64,000 nucleotides of DNA from JAILEN01 sp036723975 (GTDB taxonomy: Bacteria > Bacillota > Clostridia > Lachnospirales > Lachnospiraceae). The notes under the pieces are model-generated. The model had not been told where the DNA came from. It saw nothing but the letters and a program-made list of their open reading frames with translations, and did no database searches. The DNA is taken from positions 56,538-120,537 of the forward strand of contig DAIMGJ010000006.1 of NCBI GenBank assembly GCA_036723975.1. The letters run 5' to 3'. Below, piece by piece: positions 18,315 to 26,513 of this stretch. Every line of letters starts with the position of its first letter. Position 1 is the first letter of the stretch. The translations under genes were made by a program, and so were the position numbers.

Positions 18315-19109
18315 GTGGATATAGCGTCATTAGCAGGTATTGGCCTGGGTGTTGTCATGGTCGTATTCGGTATCGTTTCTTCCGGTGGTGTTGCGGCACT
18401 CGGAAACTTTGTCGATATCCCTTCCGTTATCATTACAATCGGAGGTTCTTTGGCATCAACTTTGGGCTCTAATAAAATGCCTGACTTCATTAATGGTTTA
18501 AAAGGTATGGGTATTTCAATCAAGGAACCACCCGATACTGATCCGACAGCGGTTATTAAAACCATTATCGATATGTCAAACATCTCTCGTAAAGAGGGTT
18601 TGCTTGCGTTGGAAGAACAAGCAAACAATATCGAAGACGAATTCTTAAAAAAAGGAATTATGCTGGTAGTAGACGGTACGGATGCGGATTTGGTTCGTGC
18701 CATCTTAGAGACGGATTTGGATAATATGGAAGCCCGACACAAAACCGTTATTTCATTTTGGGAAAAATGGGGTGAAATGGGTCCTGCGTGGGGGATGATC
18801 GGTACCTTGGTAGGTCTTGTTAACATGCTTAAGAACTTGTCAGACTTCTCAACCATCGGACCGAACATGGCGGTAGCTTTGCTTACCACACTTTATGGTT
18901 CTTTGATTGCAAACTGGCTGACAGGTCCGACCGCTGCAAAACTGGCGGTTGATAATGCACTTGAAATTCAGGTGCGTACAGTTGCCGTAGAGGGATTATT
19001 ATCGATACAGGCAGGTGAAAACCCTCGCGTTATTGAGGAAAAACTTAAGACATTCTTGCCTCCGAGTGCACGTAATTCTGTTGGAGAGGATGCTGGAGGT
19101 GAAGGTTAA
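18315..19109 (+). CDS. motA: flagellar stator protein MotA
   Basis: 264 residues, four predicted membrane helices with a large cytoplasmic loop between helices 2 and 3. With MotB it forms the ion-driven stator. The family helix GPAWGMIGTLVGLVNMLKNL carries the conserved proline, and the loop segment with charged residues that contact FliG is around residues 85-100. The start is GTG 18315, 6 nt after GGGGTGAG. The stop overlaps the motB start. Which ion is used cannot be told reliably from sequence. Confidence 0.95.
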   Translation: MDIASLAGIGLGVVMVVFGIVSSGGVAALGNFVDIPSVIITIGGSLASTLGSNKMPDFINGLKGMGISIKEPPDTDPTAVIKTIIDMSNISRKEGLLALEEQANNIEDEFLKKGIMLVVDGTDADLVRAILETDLDNMEARHKTVISFWEKWGEMGPAWGMIGTLVGLVNMLKNLSDFSTIGPNMAVALLTTLYGSLIANWLTGPTAAKLAVDNALEIQVRTVAVEGLLSIQAGENPRVIEEKLKTFLPPSARNSVGEDAGGEG

Positions 19110-19993
19110 TGGGTAAACCAAAACAGGAAGACCCGCCAAAAGGCTCCCCTGCATGGATGGCCACATTCTCTGACTTGATGAATCTGCTTCTTTGTTTTTT
19201 CGTGCTTTTGTTCTCTATGTCATCTGTAGATGCGGCAAAGTACGAGCAGGTTGTTCAGTCATTGCATCAGGCATTTTCGATTTTGCCTTCCAGCGGTGGC
19301 GGCGGTTCCACAGTGACTCAGGGTATGATGGTGTCATCCGGTATTACGCAACTTCCGAACTACACTGATTTCTTCGGTGATTCCTTATCCCGTGGAGATG
19401 GAGAGGATGAAATCAATGCCGGGGAAACGGATGATGATAAATCTGCTATGGAGACTTTGGAAGAAGCTGTTGCGGAAGCCCAGGCATCAGCCTTAGAGGA
19501 CTATGAACAGCAACAGTTAAACGAATCCGAGCAAATGGCAGAAAAAATCGAGGCTTTAGCCACACAGTATGGCATTCAGGATCAAATTGAAGTGGATTTC
19601 AACGGACAGTATGTTCGCATTACATTAAACGGCTCTCTGCTTTTTGAATCCGGTTCTGCGGAGCTTGTTCCGGATGCATTGCCTTTGGTGGAAAAAGTAT
19701 CAAAGCTTTTGAATATTTATACTGCCAACGTGATTGATGTGGAAGGTTATACGGATAATGTTCCGATTCGTTCCGCCAAATACGAGGACAACGATGTTTT
19801 GTCCATGTATCGAGCGTTATATGTTGCAAATCGCATTCGCGAATATGCCACGGATGTAAATCCTGCAAATATTGTCTCTACAGGACGCGGTTCCTACAAT
19901 CCGGTTGCGGACAACTCTACACCGGAGGGCAGAGCCAGAAACCGTAGAGTAGAGATAAAGATTTATAACTCATACAATTCAAACGTAGATTAA
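19109..19993 (+). CDS. motB: flagellar stator protein MotB
   Basis: 294 residues. The single membrane helix (about 20-40) begins with the essential proton/ion-binding aspartate D22 in ATFSDLMNLLLCFFVLLFS. The C-terminal OmpA-like peptidoglycan-binding domain has the DVEGYTDNVPI and GRARNRRVEI motifs. An acidic linker of about 70 residues separates the two and would hold the plug. It shares its first base with the last base of motA, typical of an equimolar stator pair. Confidence 0.95.
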   Translation: MGKPKQEDPPKGSPAWMATFSDLMNLLLCFFVLLFSMSSVDAAKYEQVVQSLHQAFSILPSSGGGGSTVTQGMMVSSGITQLPNYTDFFGDSLSRGDGEDEINAGETDDDKSAMETLEEAVAEAQASALEDYEQQQLNESEQMAEKIEALATQYGIQDQIEVDFNGQYVRITLNGSLLFESGSAELVPDALPLVEKVSKLLNIYTANVIDVEGYTDNVPIRSAKYEDNDVLSMYRALYVANRIREYATDVNPANIVSTGRGSYNPVADNSTPEGRARNRRVEIKIYNSYNSNVD

Positions 19994-20006
19994 TGAGGAG
20001 ATGAAC

Positions 20007-20534
20007 ATGAAAAAGAATTTAATGACGGTTATTACCATGGTTCTTTGCCTGGTTAACTTAATTCTTACCGCTGTTGTGGTTTTTGCGGTTGTCCCGGAGA
20101 TTAATAATGTAAACTCCTTGATTGCCAAGGTTTCTGAGGCAATTGAGTTGGATGTTAAGACCGGTTCCGATGCGGACGGTGCTTCTACCGTAAGTATTGA
20201 TAATCAGTCTTTATATAAGGTTAATGCCGGTGAAAGCATGAATATTAACTTAAAGGATAGTGCTGATGGTTCTTCACATGTTGCTGTAGTGAAAGTTACC
20301 GTAACCATGAATGCTACCAGTGAAAAGTATGCGAATTACGGCGGAGAAAACAGCGGTAATTATGACGATGTTTATAAATCCTTTATCATGCAAGAAATAT
20401 CAAAATACACAATGGAAGATCTGAAAGAGAATAAAACATTGGGTCAAGATGAAATTCGAGATGATTTGAACAGTCATTTTGGAGATAGTTCATTTATTAT
20501 TTCCGTAGATTATCCGGAGATTATGTATCAGTAA
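20007..20534 (+). CDS. fliL: flagellar basal-body-associated protein FliL
   Basis: 175 residues with one N-terminal membrane helix (about 7-30) and a C-terminal stomatin-like extracytoplasmic domain ending in SFIISVDYPEIMYQ. FliL surrounds and supports the stators. Position between motB and fliM supports the call. GAGGAG at 19995-20000 abuts an ATG at 20001, so I prefer ATG 20007 with 6-nt spacing. Similarity within the family is low, but topology and context agree. Confidence 0.85.
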   Translation: MKKNLMTVITMVLCLVNLILTAVVVFAVVPEINNVNSLIAKVSEAIELDVKTGSDADGASTVSIDNQSLYKVNAGESMNINLKDSADGSSHVAVVKVTVTMNATSEKYANYGGENSGNYDDVYKSFIMQEISKYTMEDLKENKTLGQDEIRDDLNSHFGDSSFIISVDYPEIMYQ

Positions 20535-20571
20535 AACTTAAAAAAATACTCAAAAAAGGAGGTGAGGATGA

Positions 20572-21561
20572 ATGAGTGACGTACTCTCGCAAAACGAGAT
20601 CGACAACCTGCTGAAAGCATTGTCAAGCGGTGAAGTCGATGTTAACGAAATGAAAAAGTCGAATGAAGTCCAGGTTAAAGAGTACGATTTCGCCCGTCCA
20701 TCCAAGTTCTCCAAAGAACACCTTCGAACCTTAGAGATTATATACGACAACTACGGTCGATTGCTTTCCACCAACCTTCCGATTTATTTACGAAAGAATA
20801 TTCAGGTGGAAGTGATGAACTCCGAAGCCGTTACCTATATGGAGTTTTCCAATGCGCTATCGAATCCGGTTCTTTTGGGAATCATTGATTTTGAACCGCT
20901 AAAGGGAAATATCATTATGGAGATGGCCACCAAGCTGGGATATGCTATTATCGATCGTATGCTTGGAGGAGAAGGAGAACCTCTCGAAAAAACAAGAGAG
21001 TTTTCCGAGATAGAGCTTTTGATTATCGAACGCGTCATGACGAGCTGTGTTGAACTGATGCGTGAGCCTTGGGAAAACGTTTTGGACATAAACCCGAGAC
21101 TCCAAAGAATTGAGACAAATCCTCAGTTCGCTCAGATTATTCAGCCTTCTGAAATGATTGCAATTGTTACGATAAACATTAAAATAGGAGATGTGGAAGG
21201 TCTTATTAACCTTTGTCTTCCCTATTTGACGTTAGAGCCTGTTATGGACAAATTAAATACCAAGTTCTGGTATTCCAACATGCAGGATTCCGATGGTGAA
21301 ACCTATTCCGATGATATTGAATCTTTGATTTCAAAGGCTATGGTTCCGGTTACTACGGTATTGGGCCATTCTTCCATCAATGTTTCGGATTTTATGTCCA
21401 TTCAACCCGGTGATATTATTCGATTGGATACTAAGGTTGACGATGAATTGGATGTTTATGTAGGGGATATTAAGAAGTTTACGGCTTTGCCGGGTTCCTC
21501 CGGTAAAAAGTATGCCGTTCGACTTACTTCAGTAATAAGAGAGGAGCAGGAGGATGGGTGA
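20572..21561 (+). CDS. fliM: flagellar motor switch protein FliM
   Basis: 329 residues. The N terminus has the CheY-binding peptide LSQNEIDNLLKAL. The middle CheC-like domain follows (FSKEHLRTLEIIYDNYGR) and the C-terminal SpoA domain ends the protein. It forms the C-ring with FliG and FliY. A very strong AAGGAGG at 20556-20562 precedes ATG 20572. It overlaps fliY by 8 nt, suggesting coupled synthesis of switch subunits. Confidence 0.96.
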   Translation: MSDVLSQNEIDNLLKALSSGEVDVNEMKKSNEVQVKEYDFARPSKFSKEHLRTLEIIYDNYGRLLSTNLPIYLRKNIQVEVMNSEAVTYMEFSNALSNPVLLGIIDFEPLKGNIIMEMATKLGYAIIDRMLGGEGEPLEKTREFSEIELLIIERVMTSCVELMREPWENVLDINPRLQRIETNPQFAQIIQPSEMIAIVTINIKIGDVEGLINLCLPYLTLEPVMDKLNTKFWYSNMQDSDGETYSDDIESLISKAMVPVTTVLGHSSINVSDFMSIQPGDIIRLDTKVDDELDVYVGDIKKFTALPGSSGKKYAVRLTSVIREEQEDG

Positions 21562-22738
21562 TACATCGCTATCTCAGGAAGAGATCAACGCCCTGTTCAA
21601 TAATGCCGCGACTTTAGATGCCGGCGGTGGGGAACCTTCGGGCGGAGGTGACTCAGGAGATGGGTTAACAGATTTGGAAAAGGATACCATAGGAGAAGTT
21701 GCCAATATTTCTATGGGAACAGCGGCAACAACATTATTCTCTTTGGTAAACAAGCGGGTGGAGATTTCTACACCTGTTGTTTCTGTTTCAACCTGGAATG
21801 ATATAATGACACAATACGAAAAGCCTTGTGTCCTGGTTAAAATTGGATATACCAAAGGTTTAAACGGCTCCAATGTACTTGTACTTCGTGAAGACGATGT
21901 GAAAATTATTACCGATCTTATGATGGGTGGTGATGGCACAAATACAGACGGTGAAATCGGTGAACTTCACTTATCAGCGATTTCGGAAGCCATGAATCAG
22001 ATGATGGGGTCTTCTGCAACTTCGTTGTCATCTATGCTAAACATGATGGTGGATATTTCTCCGCCGACAAGTGATTTGGTAAATATGAACGATGATGATG
22101 TGAGTCAGTTGGATGATTTCCTTCGCGGTTCCTTCGTTCGAATCGAATTTAAACTATTAATCGGAGAGTTGGTTGATTCCAAAATAATGCAGCTTTATCC
22201 GATTGATTTAGCAAAGAGCATGTGTTCCAACGTGGTTTCCAATATGGAAAGTGATTCGGCTTCCACTGTGGATGACGATGCATTTGGTGCATCTTCTGCA
22301 GAACCGGCACCTGCACCTGCACCGGCTGCAACTGAACCGGCACCTGCACCTGCACCTGCGCCTGCGCCTGCACCGACTGCAGCACCTGCCGGAGGAGCAG
22401 CACCGCCGCCAATGCCTATGATGCAGGCAGCACCACAACAGCCGGTAAATGTTTCGGCTGCTCAGTTTTCACCTTTTGCAGGTGGATTTCCGATGGCCGG
22501 GGCTCCGGAAAACATCGATTTAATTATGGATGTTCCGCTGGAGGTAACGGTTGAACTGGGAAGAACACATAAATCTATTCATGACATTCTTGACTTTGCG
22601 CCAGGAACTATTATAGAATTAAATAAAATTGCAGGTGAACCGATTGATGTTCTGGTTAACGGTAAATATGTCGCAAAAGGCGAAGTAGTTGTTATCGAAG
22701 AATCATTTGGTATACGAATTACAGAGATTATGAAATAA
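21554..22738 (+). CDS. fliY: flagellar motor switch phosphatase FliY (FliN-type SpoA domain)
   Basis: 394 residues. Domain order: an N-terminal CheY-binding peptide (LSQEEINALF), a CheC-like domain, an Ala/Pro-rich linker (about residues 250-300), and a C-terminal FliN/SpoA domain. Both CheC-family phosphatase motifs (D/S-x3-E-x2-N-x22-P) are intact: DTIGEVAN with its proline, and SAISEAMN with its proline. It should therefore dephosphorylate CheY-P at the switch as well as form part of the C-ring. The linker is encoded by hexanucleotide-like GCACCT repeats around 22306-22390. Confidence 0.95.
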   Translation: MGDTSLSQEEINALFNNAATLDAGGGEPSGGGDSGDGLTDLEKDTIGEVANISMGTAATTLFSLVNKRVEISTPVVSVSTWNDIMTQYEKPCVLVKIGYTKGLNGSNVLVLREDDVKIITDLMMGGDGTNTDGEIGELHLSAISEAMNQMMGSSATSLSSMLNMMVDISPPTSDLVNMNDDDVSQLDDFLRGSFVRIEFKLLIGELVDSKIMQLYPIDLAKSMCSNVVSNMESDSASTVDDDAFGASSAEPAPAPAPAATEPAPAPAPAPAPAPTAAPAGGAAPPPMPMMQAAPQQPVNVSAAQFSPFAGGFPMAGAPENIDLIMDVPLEVTVELGRTHKSIHDILDFAPGTIIELNKIAGEPIDVLVNGKYVAKGEVVVIEESFGIRITEIMK

Positions 22739-22752
22739 AGGGAGATGGTAAA

Positions 22753-23115
22753 ATGGCAAAGAATATTCTTATTTGTGATGATGCAGCTTTCATGAGAATG
22801 ATGATTAAGGACATTCTTACAAAGAATGGCTACAATGTTGTTGGAGAAGCTGAAAATGGTGTTAAGGCTATTGAGGCTTATACGGAGTGTAATCCTGATC
22901 TTGTTCTTATGGATATTACCATGCCGGAGATGGATGGTATCGGTGCATTAAAGGGCATTAAAGAAAAAGACCCGAATGCCGCAGTTATTATGTGTTCAGC
23001 AATGGGACAGCAGGCAATGGTTATTGAAGCCATCCAGTCAGGAGCAAAAGATTTTATCGTTAAGCCGTTCCAAGCAGAACGAGTTCTTGAAGCGGTAAAG
23101 AAGGTTATCGGCTAA
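22753..23115 (+). CDS. cheY: chemotaxis response regulator CheY
   Basis: 120-residue single-domain receiver. The acidic pocket D9/D10, phosphoacceptor D54 (LVLMDITMPEMDG) and conserved lysine (FIVKPF) are all present, unlike in the CheB below. In Firmicutes CheY-P binds FliM/FliY and usually promotes counter-clockwise rotation. It is embedded between fliY and fliO, the standard Firmicute position. Confidence 0.96.
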   Translation: MAKNILICDDAAFMRMMIKDILTKNGYNVVGEAENGVKAIEAYTECNPDLVLMDITMPEMDGIGALKGIKEKDPNAAVIMCSAMGQQAMVIEAIQSGAKDFIVKPFQAERVLEAVKKVIG

Positions 23116-23116
23116 G

Positions 23117-23485
23117 ATGTTTTTGACATCCCTTGGAGGCAGTATATACCAGTTTGTTGTAGTTTTGGTAATCTTTATCGGAATCCTTGTTTTAACCGGA
23201 TTTGCGACAAAGTGGATTGCAACCTATATGCACAACCAAAACTTCAATTCAAACTCCAATTTTTGTGTGACGGATTCATTGAACATGGGTCCGAATCATA
23301 AGCTTTTACTTGTAAAAGTGGGCAAGAATAAATACTTTGTTATAGGGGTTGGAAAGGAAAGTATTTCTAAAATCGGCGAGCTTTCCGAAGAAGATTTGGT
23401 AGAGCGCTCAAACAGCACATCTACCAATCGCAGCTTCGAATCCATCCTTAACAAATTCCATATGAACGATAAAAGTGCAGAATAA
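23117..23485 (+). CDS. fliO: flagellar biosynthetic protein FliO (FliZ-type)
   Basis: 122 residues with one N-terminal membrane helix (about 9-31) and a small cytoplasmic domain (SLNMGPNHKLLLVKVGKNKY, then GVGKESISKIGEL), as in the FliO/FliZ family. FliO helps assemble the FliP ring of the export gate. It starts 1 nt after the cheY stop and precedes fliP. Low sequence conservation is normal for this family. Confidence 0.88.
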   Translation: MFLTSLGGSIYQFVVVLVIFIGILVLTGFATKWIATYMHNQNFNSNSNFCVTDSLNMGPNHKLLLVKVGKNKYFVIGVGKESISKIGELSEEDLVERSNSTSTNRSFESILNKFHMNDKSAE

Positions 23486-23486
23486 G

Positions 23487-24305
23487 ATGAAGAAGTTTAA
23501 AAAATTATATTGCAAAATCAGTGTATTATTTGCGATTCTTTGTGTTTCTTTCACTCTTGCGCTGGCATATGTTCATCCGGTTTATGCAACTGAATACGGA
23601 CCAACAGACAGTGCTGTGAATGCCTCTGATACAAACACCGGTGGAAATGGGTTTTCATTAACCTTTGACGGGGATATGGGATCTTTATCTTCCACGGTGG
23701 AAATTTTACTTGTACTTACGGTATTGGCATTGGCACCTACGATTCTGATTATGTTTACCTCATTTACTCGTATTATTGTGGTATTGCATTTTATCCGAGT
23801 TGCAGTTGGTACTCAAAGTTCTCCGCCAAACCAAGTAATGATTGGTTTGGCACTTTTTCTGACATTATTTATTATGTGGCCGACGATTACGGCTATCAAC
23901 GAGAACGCGATTCAGCCTTTGGATGAAGGTACAATTACGCAGGAAGAAGCCTTAGAACAGATTGAAATTCCTATCCGTGATTTCATGTATGGACAGACAA
24001 TGACGAAAGATCTGGCCTTGTTTGTGGATATCTCAGGAGAGACCTATGATGATTATCATGATGTTCCACTTACGATTTTGGTACCGAGTTTTATTATCAG
24101 TGAACTTCGTACCGCATTTATTATTGGATTTTTAATTTATATTCCGTTTATTATTATTGATATGGTGGTTGCTTCAGTGCTTATGTCAATGGGTATGATG
24201 ATGCTGCCGCCCACAACGATTTCCCTTCCGTTTAAGATACTTTTGTTTGTATTGGCAGATGGTTGGAATCTTGTAATCGGAAGCCTGGTAAAAACATTCT
24301 ATTAG
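23487..24305 (+). CDS. fliP: flagellar export gate protein FliP
   Basis: About 272 residues. A cleavable-looking signal peptide (MKKFKKLYCKISVLFAILC... to about residue 36) precedes the four-helix FliP core. Recognisable blocks are TSFTRIIVVLHFIRVAVGTQ and PSFIISELRTAFIIGFLIYIPF, then MMLPPTTISLPFKILLFVLADGW. It forms the pore of the export gate with FliQ and FliR. I prefer ATG 23487, after the fliO stop, to GTG 23475; neither has a clear ribosome site, so coupling with fliO is likely. Confidence 0.95.
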   Translation: MKKFKKLYCKISVLFAILCVSFTLALAYVHPVYATEYGPTDSAVNASDTNTGGNGFSLTFDGDMGSLSSTVEILLVLTVLALAPTILIMFTSFTRIIVVLHFIRVAVGTQSSPPNQVMIGLALFLTLFIMWPTITAINENAIQPLDEGTITQEEALEQIEIPIRDFMYGQTMTKDLALFVDISGETYDDYHDVPLTILVPSFIISELRTAFIIGFLIYIPFIIIDMVVASVLMSMGMMMLPPTTISLPFKILLFVLADGWNLVIGSLVKTFY

Positions 24306-24316
24306 AGGAAAGAATT

Positions 24317-24586
24317 ATGACAGAAGGACAAGTGTTGGATATCATGCGTGATGCATTTTATACCATGATTATATGTGCAGCGCCCATGCTTTTGGTTTCC
24401 CTGGTAGTGGGGCTTGCTGTTAGTATTTTTCAGACGGTTACGTCCATTCAGGAACAAACACTCACCTTTATTCCAAAAATCATTTCCACCTTTTTGGCTT
24501 TGATTGTTTTTGGCTCCTTTATTATGAACACTCTTTTGGAGTTTATCGAAAGACTGTGGACGAATTTTTCAATCTACATTAGATAG
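24317..24586 (+). CDS. fliQ: flagellar export gate protein FliQ
   Basis: 89 residues with two membrane helices (LLVSLVVGLAVSIFQTVTSI and ISTFLALIVFGSFIM regions). The diagnostic FQTVTSIQEQTLTFIPKI segment is present. It is a stoichiometric part of the FliPQR gate. I take ATG 24317 with AGAGGAAAG upstream; a longer in-frame reading runs back into fliP and is not needed. Confidence 0.95.
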   Translation: MTEGQVLDIMRDAFYTMIICAAPMLLVSLVVGLAVSIFQTVTSIQEQTLTFIPKIISTFLALIVFGSFIMNTLLEFIERLWTNFSIYIR

Positions 24587-24588
24587 TT

Positions 24589-25365
24589 ATGGATTTTACC
24601 TATTCTTTAGTTGATTTTGAATATTTTTTATTGATTTTAGTAAGACTGGCCACTTTCTTTTTTGTGGCACCTTTGTTCAGTGACCGTGGTATTCCCGGGC
24701 AGGCGAAGATTGGAATCAGTTGTCTTATTGCTTTGATGGTCATGTACTCCATAAAACCAACAGAGGTAGCTTATATTTCAACATTGGGATATTCCGTTTT
24801 GGTTTTAAAAGAAGCCATTACCGGACTTTTAATTGGATTTTCCGCTTATATTTGTAATTCCATTATATTGTTTGCCGGCAACATCATTGACGTGGATATA
24901 GGTGTTTCTATGGCTCAGGAATACGATCCCACACTTAATACGCAGGTTACCATTACTGGTAACCTATATTATTATTTTATGTTGCTTTTTTTCATTATCA
25001 CAAATATGTACCAGTTTGTGATTCGAGCTGTGGTAGATTCATTTACACTCATTCCTTTAGGCGGCATGGAGATAGAGCCGGATTATATGATTACACTGAT
25101 GGCAACATACATTACCAATGTATTTGTGATAGGATTTCGCATATTTTTGCCTATATTTGCAACTATGTTAATTATGAACTGTGTACTTGGAATTATGGCA
25201 AAAGTTGCACAGCAGATGAATATGTTTTCCGTGGGTATTCAAATCAAGATATTGGCAGGATTATCTGTTTTATATGTTATGATTTTCCTGTTCCCGGAAA
25301 TCTGCAGTTATATATTCAACGAAATGAGCTTTATGATGAGAAATATGGTGGAAGGAATGCATTAA
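24589..25365 (+). CDS. fliR: flagellar export gate protein FliR
   Basis: 258 residues with about six hydrophobic helices. The family blocks FFVAPLFSDRGIPGQAKIG and the C-terminal MAKVAQQMNMFSVGIQIKI are visible. It completes the FliPQR gate. It begins 2 nt after the fliQ stop and is followed by flhB, with which it is fused in some clostridia; here they are separate genes. Confidence 0.95.
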   Translation: MDFTYSLVDFEYFLLILVRLATFFFVAPLFSDRGIPGQAKIGISCLIALMVMYSIKPTEVAYISTLGYSVLVLKEAITGLLIGFSAYICNSIILFAGNIIDVDIGVSMAQEYDPTLNTQVTITGNLYYYFMLLFFIITNMYQFVIRAVVDSFTLIPLGGMEIEPDYMITLMATYITNVFVIGFRIFLPIFATMLIMNCVLGIMAKVAQQMNMFSVGIQIKILAGLSVLYVMIFLFPEICSYIFNEMSFMMRNMVEGMH

Positions 25366-25367
25366 GT

Positions 25368-26483
25368 TTGGATACCGAATTTCTTTTAAGATATGATCTC
25401 CAGTTTTTTGGAGATGATAAAACCGAAGAACCCACCAGCAAAAAGCTTGAAGACGCACGAAAAAAAGGCCAGGTTGGAAAGAGTCAGGAATTGGCTCATG
25501 CTATTGAGTTAATTGCTGCATTTCTTACCATTCGTTTTACGGTTGGTTTCTTGACTAACCATTTTAAGGATTTGTTTACGTGGGCTTATACCTATATGAT
25601 TCCGCAACTTGTAAAATCCGATGGGAGTGGACTTACGGTGGAAAGCGTTATTCAGCTTCAACTGTACGGAATTTTACAGATGTTTATTATTTTGGCTCCT
25701 TTTTTGGCCATTGGTTTTTTGGTTGCGGTTTTGGGAAACGGATTGCAGTTTAAGTTTCAGGTATCCACCGAGCCTTTGAAACCGAAGCTCGATAAGTTTA
25801 ATCCCATAAACGGATTTAAACGAATGTTTTCGCTTCAGTCATTAATGAATCTTGCTCTTTCTTTAGCTAAGATCCTGATTATATTTTTTGTGGCATATAC
25901 CATGATTCGTGACCATATGAATGAATTGTTTATTTTATATGAAGTCCCGTTATATGCCGCAGTGGCTCAAACCGGAACGTTGGTTTTGGATATCGGCCTT
26001 AGAATCAGCTTAATCTATTTGATTGTTGGTTTTGTTGATTTTTTTTATCACAAATGGAAGCATAAAAAAGATTTAAAGATGACCAAGCAGGAAGTTAAGG
26101 ACGAGTACAAGAACTCCGAAGGAGATCCTTTGATTAAAGGTAAGCAGCGTCAAAGAATGCGTGAAGCATCTCAACGACGTATGATGCAATCGGTTCCGAA
26201 AGCGGATGTGGTTATCACGAACCCGACCCATATCGCGGTTGCCATAAAATATGATGCCGCAGAGGCACCTGCGCCAATCGTCCTTGCAAAAGGAGAAGAG
26301 TATATGGCCCAGCGAATTAAAGATGCGGCAAAAGAACATCATATTACAATTGTTGAAAATAAGCCATTGGCCAGATCCATTTATACCACGGTTGATGTGG
26401 GTGGTCAGATTCCGCCGGAATTATATCAGGCGGTTGCTGAAATTTTGGCGGTTGTATACCAGTCTAAGGGAAAAACCGTATAA
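25368..26483 (+). CDS. flhB: flagellar export switch protein FlhB
   Basis: 371 residues. Four membrane helices lie in the first ~215 residues, then the cytoplasmic domain with the autocleavage motif NPTH at residues 285-288, cut between N and P to change export specificity from hook to filament. The start is TTG 25368, with AAGGA at 25352-25356; translation gives the typical RYDLQFFGDDKTEEPTSKKL N terminus. It starts 2 nt after fliR. All key residues are intact. Confidence 0.95.
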   Translation: MDTEFLLRYDLQFFGDDKTEEPTSKKLEDARKKGQVGKSQELAHAIELIAAFLTIRFTVGFLTNHFKDLFTWAYTYMIPQLVKSDGSGLTVESVIQLQLYGILQMFIILAPFLAIGFLVAVLGNGLQFKFQVSTEPLKPKLDKFNPINGFKRMFSLQSLMNLALSLAKILIIFFVAYTMIRDHMNELFILYEVPLYAAVAQTGTLVLDIGLRISLIYLIVGFVDFFYHKWKHKKDLKMTKQEVKDEYKNSEGDPLIKGKQRQRMREASQRRMMQSVPKADVVITNPTHIAVAIKYDAAEAPAPIVLAKGEEYMAQRIKDAAKEHHITIVENKPLARSIYTTVDVGGQIPPELYQAVAEILAVVYQSKGKTV

Positions 26484-26513
26484 TAATATTTGATTAGAAA
26501 GGAGGGGAATCGT

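Noticed and set aside
18281..18889. 202-codon open frame on the - strand opposite motA
   Set aside because: Mirror of a hydrophobic, well-conserved gene; no ribosome site, and would run against the operon promoter.
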